In this document: positions 15,947 through 23,952 of the stretch, one piece after another
How the letters are laid out: every line of letters begins with the position of its first letter
Numbering within the stretch: the stretch's first letter is position 1
Source: Fodinibius sp050117475
Lineage (GTDB): Bacteria > Bacteroidota > Rhodothermia > Balneolales > Balneolaceae
Direction of reading: 5' to 3'
DNA length: 56,345 bases
NCBI GenBank assembly: GCA_050117475.1
Contig: JASFMR010000008.1
Coordinates: 1-56,345, forward strand
Program-made: the position numbers and the translations under genes
The notes under the pieces: model-generated
Told to the model about the DNA's origin: nothing
Databases searched by the model: none
The model's input: the letters and a program-made list of their open reading frames with translations, nothing else

Positions 15947-16759
15947 TCATTTTTGACTGAGCTCTACTGTACCCAAGTCATTGGTTTCGTCAACTATAAC
16001 GCTAACCCCGGTACTATCTTTGCTTTGGTATTTGTCATTTCTGGGATCAAATGAAACAGTATAAGCACCGTCTTCTAGTCCAATAAGTTTAAAAGTGCCA
16101 TCTGTAGTATCCGCAACAGTTGAGGCAAGTGTATCTGAATCAGCTATTGCATAAACAACAGGTTTAGATTCCACGGGAGAAACGGTTCCCGCAATATTCC
16201 CGGTAATGGCTTTATTTTTAGCCCGGATTACAGGCTTAAGCAAATACTGAACCTGGGAATTACCTTGCCCTGCTTTGACAACAGACCGTGACGCATCAAA
16301 ATCAAGAAGTAGTACATAAGTTATGTCTGGTTTTATCTCAGCATCCACGTTGAGTTTGATTCCTGTCTGTTCGCCACTCGGTACTTTCATGGAATACGAT
16401 GTACCATCAACCACTACACTGTGACCCTCTTGGCTGAGAACAAGCCTTATTTGCGGATAAGTACCGGCTTCCAAGGTTGTATCACCCAGTACTGTATAAG
16501 CCCCATTGACTAAGTTGAGTAAATTATAGGTTCTGTTAGGAGAATTAATTACTTCCCAACCATTGGCACTGCCTGTCCTGTTAATTTCAACCTGTTTAAT
16601 TTTAATGTTAACCTCACTGGCACTATCTACGGGAGCATCATACATACGCAACTCCATGGATCCCATTCCGGAATCTGACCCTGTGCCGCAACCAACAAAT
16701 AACAATGATAAAATAGCAAGTATTGCAAAAGATAATGACTGTAACTTTTCGGGTAGCAT
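15947..16759 (-). CDS. DUF4382 domain lipoprotein
   Basis: A 270-residue lipoprotein: the signal peptide ends in the lipobox FVGC (Cys about 24), followed by a Gly/Ser-rich linker. Residues about 35-185 fit DUF4382 (MELRMYDAPVDSASEVNIKI, then YVLLLDFDASRSVV and LKPVIRA). Residues about 187-268 look like a small beta-sandwich of the carboxypeptidase-regulatory kind (GNIAGTVSP, GLEDGAYTVSFDP). It is probably at the outer membrane or in the periplasm; its role is unknown. It has its own promoter-like sequence that is nearly the same as that of the ECF sigma operon next to it. Confidence 0.88.
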   Translation of the reverse strand: MLPEKLQSLSFAILAILSLLFVGCGTGSDSGMGSMELRMYDAPVDSASEVNIKIKQVEINRTGSANGWEVINSPNRTYNLLNLVNGAYTVLGDTTLEAGTYPQIRLVLSQEGHSVVVDGTSYSMKVPSGEQTGIKLNVDAEIKPDITYVLLLDFDASRSVVKAGQGNSQVQYLLKPVIRAKNKAITGNIAGTVSPVESKPVVYAIADSDTLASTVADTTDGTFKLIGLEDGAYTVSFDPRNDKYQSKDSTGVSVIVDETNDLGTVELSQK

Positions 16760-16808
16760 ATTATTTAAATTTTATTTAATGATATTTAGATTATTTTGGC
16801 TTACTCAT

Positions 16809-16835
16809 ATGACGAGTGAAACAGGAATGGGTTAC
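16809..16835 (-). promoter_or_regulatory. Predicted ECF-sigma promoter of the DUF4382 gene
   Basis: On the minus strand GTAACC (16835-16830), a 15-base spacer and CGTCAT (16814-16809) form a -35/-10 pair of ECF type, about 50 bases before the ATG. The stretch 16802-16844 matches 20451-20493, upstream of the ECF sigma gene, at 35 of 43 positions, including an A/T tract before the -35. Outside this block the two regions do not obviously align. Confidence 0.72.
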
Positions 16836-16876
16836 CAAATTTTTCCCATGACTTTCGTGGGTTAATAAATACCAAA

Positions 16877-16899
16877 AAAGGCTGCATAAAGCAGCCTTT
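16877..16899 (-). terminator. Terminator of the ECF sigma operon
   Basis: AAAGGCTGC (16877-16885) pairs with GCAGCCTTT (16891-16899) around a five-base loop. On the minus strand the stem is followed by TTTTGGTATTT. It lies 30 bases after the last gene of the sigma operon and separates it from the DUF4382 promoter. Confidence 0.88.
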
Positions 16900-16928
16900 G
16901 AGTCAAACTTATTCTTTTACAGAAAACG

Positions 16929-17813
16929 CTATGAGCCCTGTGAATGTCCATTATTTGGCTTTTTGTTAAGTCCATTAGGTTTATTCCCCGGAGGGCCGCC
17001 TCCTATTTTACCCTCAAATAGGTTTTGAACAATCTGCCTGGCCGGTACCCCTTCCCTCATTTGGTTTGACACTCTTTCAAGTATGCTCGCCGCCGGAAGT
17101 TCGCTGCGTTGTTTCGCCATCCTTATAGCCGATGGTAGCTTTTGGAGAGCTTCAGCTTTAAAACCTCCTTTTAATGCACGTACAACAAAGCTACCTGCAT
17201 TTTCAGCATTGGACGAAGCCGAAAGATCAGGCAAAATCCCCATCGCAGCCACAATATCTGTCGGATTTGTATTAGAAAGAACCGACTCGGTTCCAATCTG
17301 TGACAGTACTTTCTTAATGGTTTCAGATGTAATATGTTGCATTATTGATTTAGAAGCTGCTTTCACGAGTTCTATCCTAAATTCTTTTGTTTGCATCATT
17401 TGTTCGGATCGATTCAACATCTCTTTTACCCGAGGTTCCTTCATCCAGGGATCAATAACTTCTGCCGCTTGTCCCATGCTCTGTTTCAACTGACCTACAA
17501 CCGTTACTATCCGAAAAGGCTGAATCCCTTTCGATAATCCTTCAAGTGATTTCTGAACTACCACATCTGCTGGCAGGTTCTCTTCAGACATAGAAATCGC
17601 TGTTTTTAAAATAGTTTCTAGCTGTGAATCACTGATTCCACGTTCTTGCGCTCGATTTTGAAGTTCGGACAATGTGTTTTGTTCGATACCCGACTTTTGG
17701 GCTTCCTGAATAAGTCTAGCAACATCCGACTCTTGCGCGTAAGCATACTTCCCATGTATCAATGCAACAGCTCCACACAACAGGATAATGATTATTTTGG
17801 TATAAGATTTCAT
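16929..17813 (-). CDS. Secreted hypothetical protein, alpha-helical
   Basis: A 294-residue protein with a signal peptide ending KYAYAQ (about residue 26). I do not recognise a family. The mature part is almost all helical, polar and without cysteine. It contains a repeated helix-turn pattern (AQERGISDSQLETILKTA; SMSEENLPADVVVQKSLEG; MREGVPARQIVQNLFEG). The C-terminal 25 residues are a low-complexity Gly/Pro/Asn tail (GGGPPGNKPNG...). It is the last gene of the ECF sigma operon, 14 bases after the barrel gene, and is probably a periplasmic product of that regulon. Confidence 0.8.
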   Translation of the reverse strand: MKSYTKIIIILLCGAVALIHGKYAYAQESDVARLIQEAQKSGIEQNTLSELQNRAQERGISDSQLETILKTAISMSEENLPADVVVQKSLEGLSKGIQPFRIVTVVGQLKQSMGQAAEVIDPWMKEPRVKEMLNRSEQMMQTKEFRIELVKAASKSIMQHITSETIKKVLSQIGTESVLSNTNPTDIVAAMGILPDLSASSNAENAGSFVVRALKGGFKAEALQKLPSAIRMAKQRSELPAASILERVSNQMREGVPARQIVQNLFEGKIGGGPPGNKPNGLNKKPNNGHSQGS

Positions 17814-17827
17814 AGTTCTTTAGAGTT

Positions 17828-19078
17828 TTATTCAATCAATAACATTGCATTTTGACTGCCATAACCATCACTTACAGTATATGTATCATTTGAAAACCTT
17901 AGCCATTCTTCTGAATCTCCCTGAATGCGCAGCACCTTATATTCATAAGCTCCAGGCGATAAGTTGAGTTTGGCTACATAATTATTATTCGATTGTTTTC
18001 TAAGTGGAACACCCGTTCTGTTCCAGTTATTAAAGTCGCCAACCAAGTATAATCTTCCATTACCTGAATAATGAATATTTATTTGCTGCTTATCTTTACT
18101 TTTATCCCACTCAGGGGTGACAACCCCACGACCTTTCCTAAACTTAGGTTCAAAACTAAGTCTTACCCCACCTGCAATTTTATAGTTATCATCTTTGAGC
18201 TGGGAGCTTTCACTTCTAAAATGCAGGACTGCTGCCGTAGTAAATAACGAAAAACGGTCATTAAGTGGATAAGAACCGTTAAGCTCCAACCTGATTATGC
18301 GATCGGTATTAACAGTTGATATGGTTGTTTGGCGGTTTGGAGGACCGGCAACGGGTGGTCCTCCATTGACCTGCTCAACAGAGGTGGTTTTGTACTGTTC
18401 CAGATCCATATTCAAACTGAGTGATGCACCATTTCTGAAATGATATCCAGCCCCTGCTCGAGCATTAAACCCATTTTGAATAGAAGGCAATGTATCAATA
18501 GAGCCATATAAGCCAGCCGTTAATTTCCAGCGAAAAGTAGGCCAATTTTCGAATTCCAATCCGTACAAATCAAACCAGTTAGTAGTGGATTGACTGTCAA
18601 TGTAATCCCGGTAATTCCTAAAATTACTTCCCGCTTTGAATCGCAACAAGGTAAACGGTGAAATGAACCATGTGATTTTAGGCTGAACCCAAAACAGGCT
18701 ACGGCTATATGAACTTGAAAAATAACTTCCACCCGTTTCAACGCCAGCGCTCAAATCATTTGAGAAGCGATGATCGAAAGAAACAATACCCAATCCGCCC
18801 CTCCAACTCTCGCTCTGCCGAAATATTGGTTCAAAAAAAAACCCGCCGGTAATTGAAAAGTTATTCCCGTCTTTGAACCAATTTGATTGCAATATAATAG
18901 AGGTAAAGTTATACGTAGAGGCTGTTGTAGAATTCCATTCGGATAGAAAAGGATTCAGGTAAGTATTTGTAGAGTAGCCAACCCTGGAGTCCACCGAGAT
19001 AAAACTTTGCCAATGCTGAGCATTTCCAATAGATGTTATCAAGGTCATAATTAGCATTAACAAGAAAATAGATCTCAT
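17828..19078 (-). CDS. Outer-membrane beta-barrel protein with C-terminal glycogen-binding-like (CBM48) domain
   Basis: A 416-residue secreted protein with a signal peptide ending GNAQ (about residue 20). Residues about 25-320 alternate like barrel strands (TSIILQSNWFKDGNNFSITG, RFKAGSNFRNY). Residues about 330-416 form an AMPK-type CBM48 domain: YLVGDFNNWNRTGVPL, then PGAYEYKVLRI and the closing GYGSQNAMLLIE. Such domains bind alpha-glucans such as glycogen or maltodextrin, though these aromatic positions are only partly conserved. The gene overlaps the anti-sigma gene by four bases. The same domain type ends the anti-sigma factor, which links the two proteins. Confidence 0.82.
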   Translation of the reverse strand: MRSIFLLMLIMTLITSIGNAQHWQSFISVDSRVGYSTNTYLNPFLSEWNSTTASTYNFTSIILQSNWFKDGNNFSITGGFFFEPIFRQSESWRGGLGIVSFDHRFSNDLSAGVETGGSYFSSSYSRSLFWVQPKITWFISPFTLLRFKAGSNFRNYRDYIDSQSTTNWFDLYGLEFENWPTFRWKLTAGLYGSIDTLPSIQNGFNARAGAGYHFRNGASLSLNMDLEQYKTTSVEQVNGGPPVAGPPNRQTTISTVNTDRIIRLELNGSYPLNDRFSLFTTAAVLHFRSESSQLKDDNYKIAGGVRLSFEPKFRKGRGVVTPEWDKSKDKQQINIHYSGNGRLYLVGDFNNWNRTGVPLRKQSNNNYVAKLNLSPGAYEYKVLRIQGDSEEWLRFSNDTYTVSDGYGSQNAMLLIE

Positions 19079-19797
19079 AAGTAAATCACTGCATTTTTGT
19101 TGCCAAAACCGTCATCATGCTGAACTGGGGCCAACGGATCGGTTATCCACTCTTCTCCATTTTTAACAAACATGTAATTGTGCTCACCTCGGCTCATAGA
19201 TATCAATCCCGTCCATATCTGCTGACCGTTAACCACTTGCTTTGAAAGTTCAACCCTTTTCCAATTGCTAAAATCTCCCGCTACTGCAACTGATTCCGCA
19301 TTTTCATCTATGTACACAAATCGCAGCATCACCTCATCCACTTCGGCCGATACCTGTTGAATTGAATCTCCCATGTTAGAAGCGTTTAAATCTTCATTTC
19401 CTTGGTAGGATCCTCCACTCGAATTCATAAAAATAGGATATGAAAGAGATATCATCACTACCAATAGTAACATAAATGCATAAGCAGGACGCCATTGTAT
19501 CTGCGTGGGCACCCACAAGCGCCTGAACCAATTTTTTATGTAATCTATGATTCCCGGGATTTTAACTTTTTCGGTTTTATGCTCAATGCTAAGCATTACC
19601 CGATCAGAGAACCCTTTCGGAACATCCACTGAATCAAGAGATAGGAAATCACGATTCAAAGTCTTGATTAACGTTTGCTCAAATCGAAGCATCGACCGCA
19701 TATCCGAATCGTCTGCGATAACATGCAGGGCTTCCCTTTCTTCCTTTTGCGAAAGATGTCCCTCTAAATATCGGCGGAGCAGTTCGTTTTTATCCAT
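19075..19797 (-). CDS. Membrane anti-sigma factor with extracytoplasmic CBM48-like domain
   Basis: A 240-residue membrane protein. Residues 1-100 are cytoplasmic and start MDKNELLRRYLEGHLSQ, like the sigma-binding region of Bacteroidota anti-sigma factors; no zinc-binding HxxxCxxC is present. One membrane helix spans about 105-124 (AFMLLLVVMISLSYPIF). The outer part ends in an AMPK-type glycogen-binding-like domain (about 155-240: VAVAGDFSNWKRVEL, GEHNYMFVKNGEEWITDP, GFGNKNAVIYL). It likely holds the ECF sigma factor at the membrane and releases it on a signal read outside. It starts six bases after the sigma gene and overlaps the barrel gene by four bases. Confidence 0.85.
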   Translation of the reverse strand: MDKNELLRRYLEGHLSQKEEREALHVIADDSDMRSMLRFEQTLIKTLNRDFLSLDSVDVPKGFSDRVMLSIEHKTEKVKIPGIIDYIKNWFRRLWVPTQIQWRPAYAFMLLLVVMISLSYPIFMNSSGGSYQGNEDLNASNMGDSIQQVSAEVDEVMLRFVYIDENAESVAVAGDFSNWKRVELSKQVVNGQQIWTGLISMSRGEHNYMFVKNGEEWITDPLAPVQHDDGFGNKNAVIYL

Positions 19798-19803
19798 AAG
19801 AAT

Positions 19804-20364
19804 TCAGCCTCTTTGTTCAATAAATCTTTTTAATTCCTTCTTAGCCCGATAAACACGTACCTTAAGTGCACTGACTGAAACATCAAGCCGTTTCTCCATG
19901 GCCTTATAGCTCATGTTATCTTTATATTTCATTAAAAATGCTTCTGCATACTCTTCTTTAATACAGTCGAGCCCTTCACTCAGAAGACTCAACCATTCAG
20001 CTCTTTCAATGTCACCGTCTGGGGATCCATTATATACTAGTTGCTCTTGCAGTTGATTGTCTTCCATTTCGCTAAATCGTGTATTGTGTCTCCGTATGTT
20101 TTTAGCAAAATCTCTGCAGTGATTCGTAGCAATCCTATAGAGCCAAGATGAAAATTTCGAATCCCCTTTAAAAGAGGATAATCGTTCATATGTTTTTACA
20201 AATATTTCTTGAGCCAACTCTTCTGCATCTTCACCATTATCAACAAAACGATTAGTAACACTGAAAACCAATGGTGCATATCGGTCCACTAAAACACGGT
20301 ATTGCTCACGTTTACCGTTTAGAATATTCTGGATCAACTGAAGTTCTTCCTTACATCTATCCAT
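19804..20364 (-). CDS. ECF RNA polymerase sigma factor (RpoE-like)
   Basis: A 186-residue ECF sigma factor. Region 2 covers about residues 20-90 (FSVTNRFVDNGEDAEELAQE, then FSSWLYRIATNHCRDF for promoter melting). Region 4 covers about 120-180, with the helix-turn-helix MSYKAMEKRLDVSVSALKVR. Length is normal for the group. It is first in an operon with its anti-sigma factor, a barrel protein and a secreted protein. A promoter-like GTAACC/CGTCAT pair upstream, repeated before the DUF4382 gene, suggests that it drives its own transcription. Confidence 0.93.
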   Translation of the reverse strand: MDRCKEELQLIQNILNGKREQYRVLVDRYAPLVFSVTNRFVDNGEDAEELAQEIFVKTYERLSSFKGDSKFSSWLYRIATNHCRDFAKNIRRHNTRFSEMEDNQLQEQLVYNGSPDGDIERAEWLSLLSEGLDCIKEEYAEAFLMKYKDNMSYKAMEKRLDVSVSALKVRVYRAKKELKRFIEQRG

Positions 20365-20457
20365 TATTTACAGATATGTGTCGAATCTTAACTAAACTAT
20401 AAAAATATCAATATTTGGCAGACTGAAAACTTCAGATTCCACATTTTATGTACTGGT

Positions 20458-20484
20458 ATGACGAATGAAAACGCAATTGGTTAC
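20458..20484 (-). promoter_or_regulatory. Predicted autoregulated ECF-sigma promoter
   Basis: On the minus strand GTAACC (20484-20479), 15 bases and CGTCAT (20463-20458) make a -35/-10 pair about 95 bases before the ATG of the ECF sigma gene. It is nearly the same as the element at 16809-16835. The AAC core at -35 and CGTC at -10 are usual for ECF promoters. The region 20365-20658 holds nothing else that I can identify. Confidence 0.72.
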
Positions 20485-20658
20485 TAAATTTTTGTTTATA
20501 AAATATCGAAACCCTGCAACTTTGAAATTCTTTAGAAAATAGTTCTGTTCATACTTCTAGCCATAACGAATAGAATATCTTTATGTATCTAAAAGAGTAA
20601 TTCTTACCTTATGGTTCGTAATATGAATTAAGTTTTAAATTTAGAAAACAGCTTCTGT

Positions 20659-21945
20659 ATGGACCGTGAAGCATTTCAAGAACGTTTTGGACTTATTGGT
20701 GAATCGGTTGCCTTAAAACAGGTTATCGATAAAGTTATCCAGGTAGCGGATACAGACATAACTGTATTGCTTGAAGGTGAAAGCGGTGTTGGCAAAGACG
20801 TAACCGCGAGGGCAATTCATGAGATCAGCCACCGGAAGCACAATAACCTGGTAATCGTTAACTGCGGAGCTATTCCCGAGGGTATTATTGAAAGCGAGCT
20901 TTTTGGACACGAAAAAGGGGCTTTTACCGGTGCTCACGAGGCTCGAGAGGGTTATTTTGAGAAAGCAAACGGGGGTACTATTTTTCTAGATGAAATTGGT
21001 GACACGCCCGCCAATGTTCAAGTTAAGTTGCTACGTGTATTGGAAACCGGTGAATATTTCAGGGTTGGGTCTAGCAAGGTACGCAAAACAGATGTACGGG
21101 TCATTGCCGCGACAAATAAAGATTTATGGAGTCTGGTACAAGAAGAATCGTTCAGGGAGGATCTTTATTACCGTCTCGATACAGTGAAGGTTAAACTTCC
21201 TCCTCTTCGTGAACGGCCGGATGACATTATCCCTATTTTTCGTAAGTTTGTAACAGAATTTTCTGCCAAATATGACTCCGTTTTTAAGGGCTTCTCGGAT
21301 GAGGCCAAAGAACTGTTGGTCTCCTACCGATGGCCCGGAAACGTAAGAGAATTGCGTAATGTAGCAGAACAACTGGTTGTATTGGAGAAATCGCAATTTA
21401 TCGATACCGATAAACTTCAGAAATATTTAAAGGGACGCCAGCATACCGGTTCAGCTGATAATCTCCCGGTACTTGCGGATCATCAACGTAGCACAAACGG
21501 TGCTTTTAATAATGATGATCAAAAACTGATTTATCGTGCCTTGGTAGAGCTGCGTAATGATATCAGTGATCTAAAAAAAATGATAGGTACCTTTTTATAT
21601 TCAACTTTTTCGCAAAAGAATATGAAGGCCCTTCCACAGACTATCCAGGATGAATTCCGGGAACGGAACATGCCTGATATGGATATTAATGTCAGCAAGG
21701 CCACTGAGGAAGACATTGGAGTACAACCATTTACAGAAGCAGATGTTTCGGAAGAAGACGAAGAAAGTGATCTCTTTTATAACTTCTTCAATGCTGAAAC
21801 CATCCCGTCCATAGAAAAAACTGAGCAATTTTTAATTGAACAGGCCCTCCGAAAATTTGATGGAAATCGAAGGAAGGCATCAGAAGCTCTTGGCATAAGT
21901 GAACGAACCCTATATCGTAAGCTCGATCAGTATGGCCTGCAATAA
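20659..21945 (+). CDS. Sigma-54-dependent transcriptional activator without receiver domain
   Basis: A 428-residue bacterial enhancer-binding protein. Residues about 8-240 are the AAA+ sigma-54 interaction domain: Walker A GESGVGKD, the sigma-54 contact loop GAFTGA, Walker B GGTIFLDEIG, and the arginine finger region REDLYYRL. Residues about 250-385 are a variable acidic linker. Residues about 388-428 are a Fis-type helix-turn-helix (RRKASEALGISERTLYRKL). No receiver, GAF or PAS domain precedes the AAA+ domain, so control must come by expression or a partner protein. Its stop codon overlaps lptE, suggesting a shared message. No -24/-12 promoter was noticed in the window. Confidence 0.93.
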   Translation: MDREAFQERFGLIGESVALKQVIDKVIQVADTDITVLLEGESGVGKDVTARAIHEISHRKHNNLVIVNCGAIPEGIIESELFGHEKGAFTGAHEAREGYFEKANGGTIFLDEIGDTPANVQVKLLRVLETGEYFRVGSSKVRKTDVRVIAATNKDLWSLVQEESFREDLYYRLDTVKVKLPPLRERPDDIIPIFRKFVTEFSAKYDSVFKGFSDEAKELLVSYRWPGNVRELRNVAEQLVVLEKSQFIDTDKLQKYLKGRQHTGSADNLPVLADHQRSTNGAFNNDDQKLIYRALVELRNDISDLKKMIGTFLYSTFSQKNMKALPQTIQDEFRERNMPDMDINVSKATEEDIGVQPFTEADVSEEDEESDLFYNFFNAETIPSIEKTEQFLIEQALRKFDGNRRKASEALGISERTLYRKLDQYGLQ

Positions 21946-22450
21946 AATTCGATCTCATTTTTTACTACTTATTCTCCCATTTGCTTTGTCAGGCTGCTTT
22001 CATTACGGCTTTACCGGCACTTCCATCCCCGAGGATGTCAACTCTATTTATATCCCCTTTTTTGCCGATCAATCATCAAGCGGGATAAGTAATTTAAGCG
22101 ACCGTTTAAACCAAGCACTCGTCGATAGATTTATCAATCAAACCAAGCTACGGCTTGCCAATTCCCGTGGAGATGCCGACGCCATTTTGGAAGGGTCCAT
22201 TGTAAATTACAGAAATGAAGCTTTTAGCATCACCGGGGAACAGCAGACCAGCCTGAACAAGGTCTCAATACAGGTGAGGGCCACATTTCAGTACACAAAA
22301 AAAGACAAGCCGGAATGGAATAATACCTTCAGTGGATCAGCAACATATGACACCAACGATAACCCTATTGAAGGGGAACAGAACGCAGCGGATGAAGCGC
22401 TTAGCCAGGTGGCCAACAATTTGTTCAATGATGCAGTCAGTGGATGGTAA
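21932..22450 (+). CDS. lptE: LptE family LPS-assembly lipoprotein
   Basis: A 172-residue lipoprotein that would plug LptD and aid lipopolysaccharide insertion in the outer membrane. The signal peptide ends in the lipobox LSGC, followed by FHYGFTGTSIPEDVNSIYIP, typical of LptE in Bacteroidota. The sheet-forming DADAILEGSIVNY and the late ALSQVANNLFNDAVSGW also fit. I chose the ATG at 21932, which gives a clean signal peptide; the frame opens 33 bases earlier. It overlaps the activator gene by 14 bases. Confidence 0.87.
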   Translation: MACNKIRSHFLLLILPFALSGCFHYGFTGTSIPEDVNSIYIPFFADQSSSGISNLSDRLNQALVDRFINQTKLRLANSRGDADAILEGSIVNYRNEAFSITGEQQTSLNKVSIQVRATFQYTKKDKPEWNNTFSGSATYDTNDNPIEGEQNAADEALSQVANNLFNDAVSGW

Positions 22451-22592
22451 TAAGTTTACTATTGGGAAACGGCGATAAGAGCAATTCCAAGCTTCCAAAA
22501 TTGTATAAATAACATTGCATATTTGACTGCTATTACTTTCTATTTGTATAATATAAACATCAAAGCGGCGGGAACTTTTTAAGCTATCATAC

Positions 22593-23219
22593 ATGCCTCA
22601 ACTTCCATTCGACATTCCAAAGTCCTTAGCTTCCTATGCGGAGCACTTTGAAGTAGATCCTATCAAAGCCACAACACGATTAAAAAATCAACTAAAAAAA
22701 AGGGGACCGGACGCCGTTGGCCATTTTTTGCTGGCTTGGTTTTACCACCTTAAAGGCATGAACGATCAGGCTATTGATGAAGCTTTACGAGCACGGATCT
22801 ATGCTCCGGGAAGCCCATTCTTTCAAAAACTTCATTATTATCTGAGCCATCCAAAATCTTTTGACGCCTGGATTCCGGAGACGCAGAATACCCTTGCAAA
22901 ACGAAGTACAACCGCCCCCCGGGAACCGGGTCCCGTTCTAAATTTGGATAGCTTAATTCAAAGACTTTCTGAAGTTGAATCCAACCGTATCCAACCCAAA
23001 ACAGGGATACAAGACAAGGATGTTGAAAATGAAATTACTACCGACAATGTAGACGATATCGTTTCAGAAACACTGGCTTCGATTCATGAAAAACAAGGCA
23101 AAACTGATGCAGCTATCCGTACTTACAAGAGGTTAAAGGCATTAAATGCTCAAAAAGAGGAATATTACAACAAGCAAATAGACCGTCTTAAAAAAATCCG
23201 GGAAAATAATGAGGAGTAA
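22593..23219 (+). CDS. TPR-like helical protein of unknown function
   Basis: A 208-residue soluble protein with no signal peptide. Residues about 20-85 form paired helices with a TPR look (GHFLLAWFYHLKGMNDQAID). A proline- and acid-rich linker follows (about 100-150), and residues about 160-200 form another TPR-like pair (ETLASIHEKQGKTDAAIRTY). The end is a charged helix. It lies 142 bases downstream of lptE on the same strand. Proteins of this shape usually act as scaffolds; no partner can be named. Confidence 0.75.
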   Translation: MPQLPFDIPKSLASYAEHFEVDPIKATTRLKNQLKKRGPDAVGHFLLAWFYHLKGMNDQAIDEALRARIYAPGSPFFQKLHYYLSHPKSFDAWIPETQNTLAKRSTTAPREPGPVLNLDSLIQRLSEVESNRIQPKTGIQDKDVENEITTDNVDDIVSETLASIHEKQGKTDAAIRTYKRLKALNAQKEEYYNKQIDRLKKIRENNEE

Positions 23220-23233
23220 TGGCGTCTACCCTT

Positions 23234-23872
23234 TTACCCATCCTTTACAAATGGATTAGCTTTTTTCTCATAGCCTATAGTGGTTTCCGGACCATGTCCG
23301 GGAAAAACGGTTGTATTGTCCGGCAATGAATAAAGCTGTTGTCGGATAGATTTTTTCAGGACCTCAAAATTCCCTTTATACAGATCAGTACGACCTATTC
23401 CCTCTCTGAACAGTACATCTCCCCCAAGAACTATCTCATCACTCGCACTATAGAGGGAAACATGATCAGGCGAGTGACCGGGCGTATAACGAATTTCAAA
23501 TGTAAAATTCCCAATTGACCATTCCAGCTGTTCGCTTAGCGGCTCAGGAGTAATAGTAAATTCATCCTCCTTGAATCCAAACATAGCTGCTTGAGGAGCA
23601 AAGTTATTCCACAGATAGCGGTCCCTGTCATTCAAAAAGACCGGCACCTCAAAATCATTTAATACCCTGTGAAGGCCTAATACATGATCTACGTGAGCAT
23701 GTGTCAGTACAACAGCTTTAAGAGTATATTCACCGTCAATAATTGCAGCTTTCACTTTATTATATTCTGACTCCTCTGCGAAACCAGGATCAACAATCAA
23801 AGCATCTCCGCCTTTGGTTAAGAGGTAGGTATTTTCAGCAAAAGGTCCAACCGTAAAACAGCTAATTTGCAT
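23234..23872 (-). CDS. MBL-fold metallo-hydrolase, glyoxalase II-like
   Basis: A 212-residue metallo-beta-lactamase-fold enzyme. The metal ligands are all visible: THAHVDH (about residues 54-60), the His of TPGHSPDHVSLY, the Asp of LGGDVLF, and the His of FPGHGPETTIGYEK. The size and the FREGIGRTD segment match the short YcbL/glyoxalase-II-like hydrolases that cut thioesters. The true substrate is unknown. It is convergent with the TPR gene (14 bases) and stands 80 bases after rpmE, behind a terminator. Confidence 0.9.
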   Translation of the reverse strand: MQISCFTVGPFAENTYLLTKGGDALIVDPGFAEESEYNKVKAAIIDGEYTLKAVVLTHAHVDHVLGLHRVLNDFEVPVFLNDRDRYLWNNFAPQAAMFGFKEDEFTITPEPLSEQLEWSIGNFTFEIRYTPGHSPDHVSLYSASDEIVLGGDVLFREGIGRTDLYKGNFEVLKKSIRQQLYSLPDNTTVFPGHGPETTIGYEKKANPFVKDG

Positions 23873-23901
23873 TGTAAAAAGTAACTCGGTTAAAATAAAA
23901 A

Positions 23902-23931
23902 GGGATGCACTTCAAGAATGAAATGCATCCC
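23902..23931 (-). terminator. Terminator of rpmE
   Basis: GGGATGCA (23902-23909) pairs with TGCATCCC (23924-23931). On the minus strand the stem is followed by TTTTTATTTT. It lies 22 bases after the rpmE stop codon and 30 bases before the MBL hydrolase gene. Confidence 0.88.
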
Positions 23932-23952
23932 AAAATCGTACACAACTTTAAT

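Noticed and set aside
22540..22560. TCTATTTG before the 22593 TPR gene as a -7 box, with a TTG 21 bases upstream
   Set aside because: It departs from TAnnTTTG in one key base, and similar strings are common in this AT-rich DNA.
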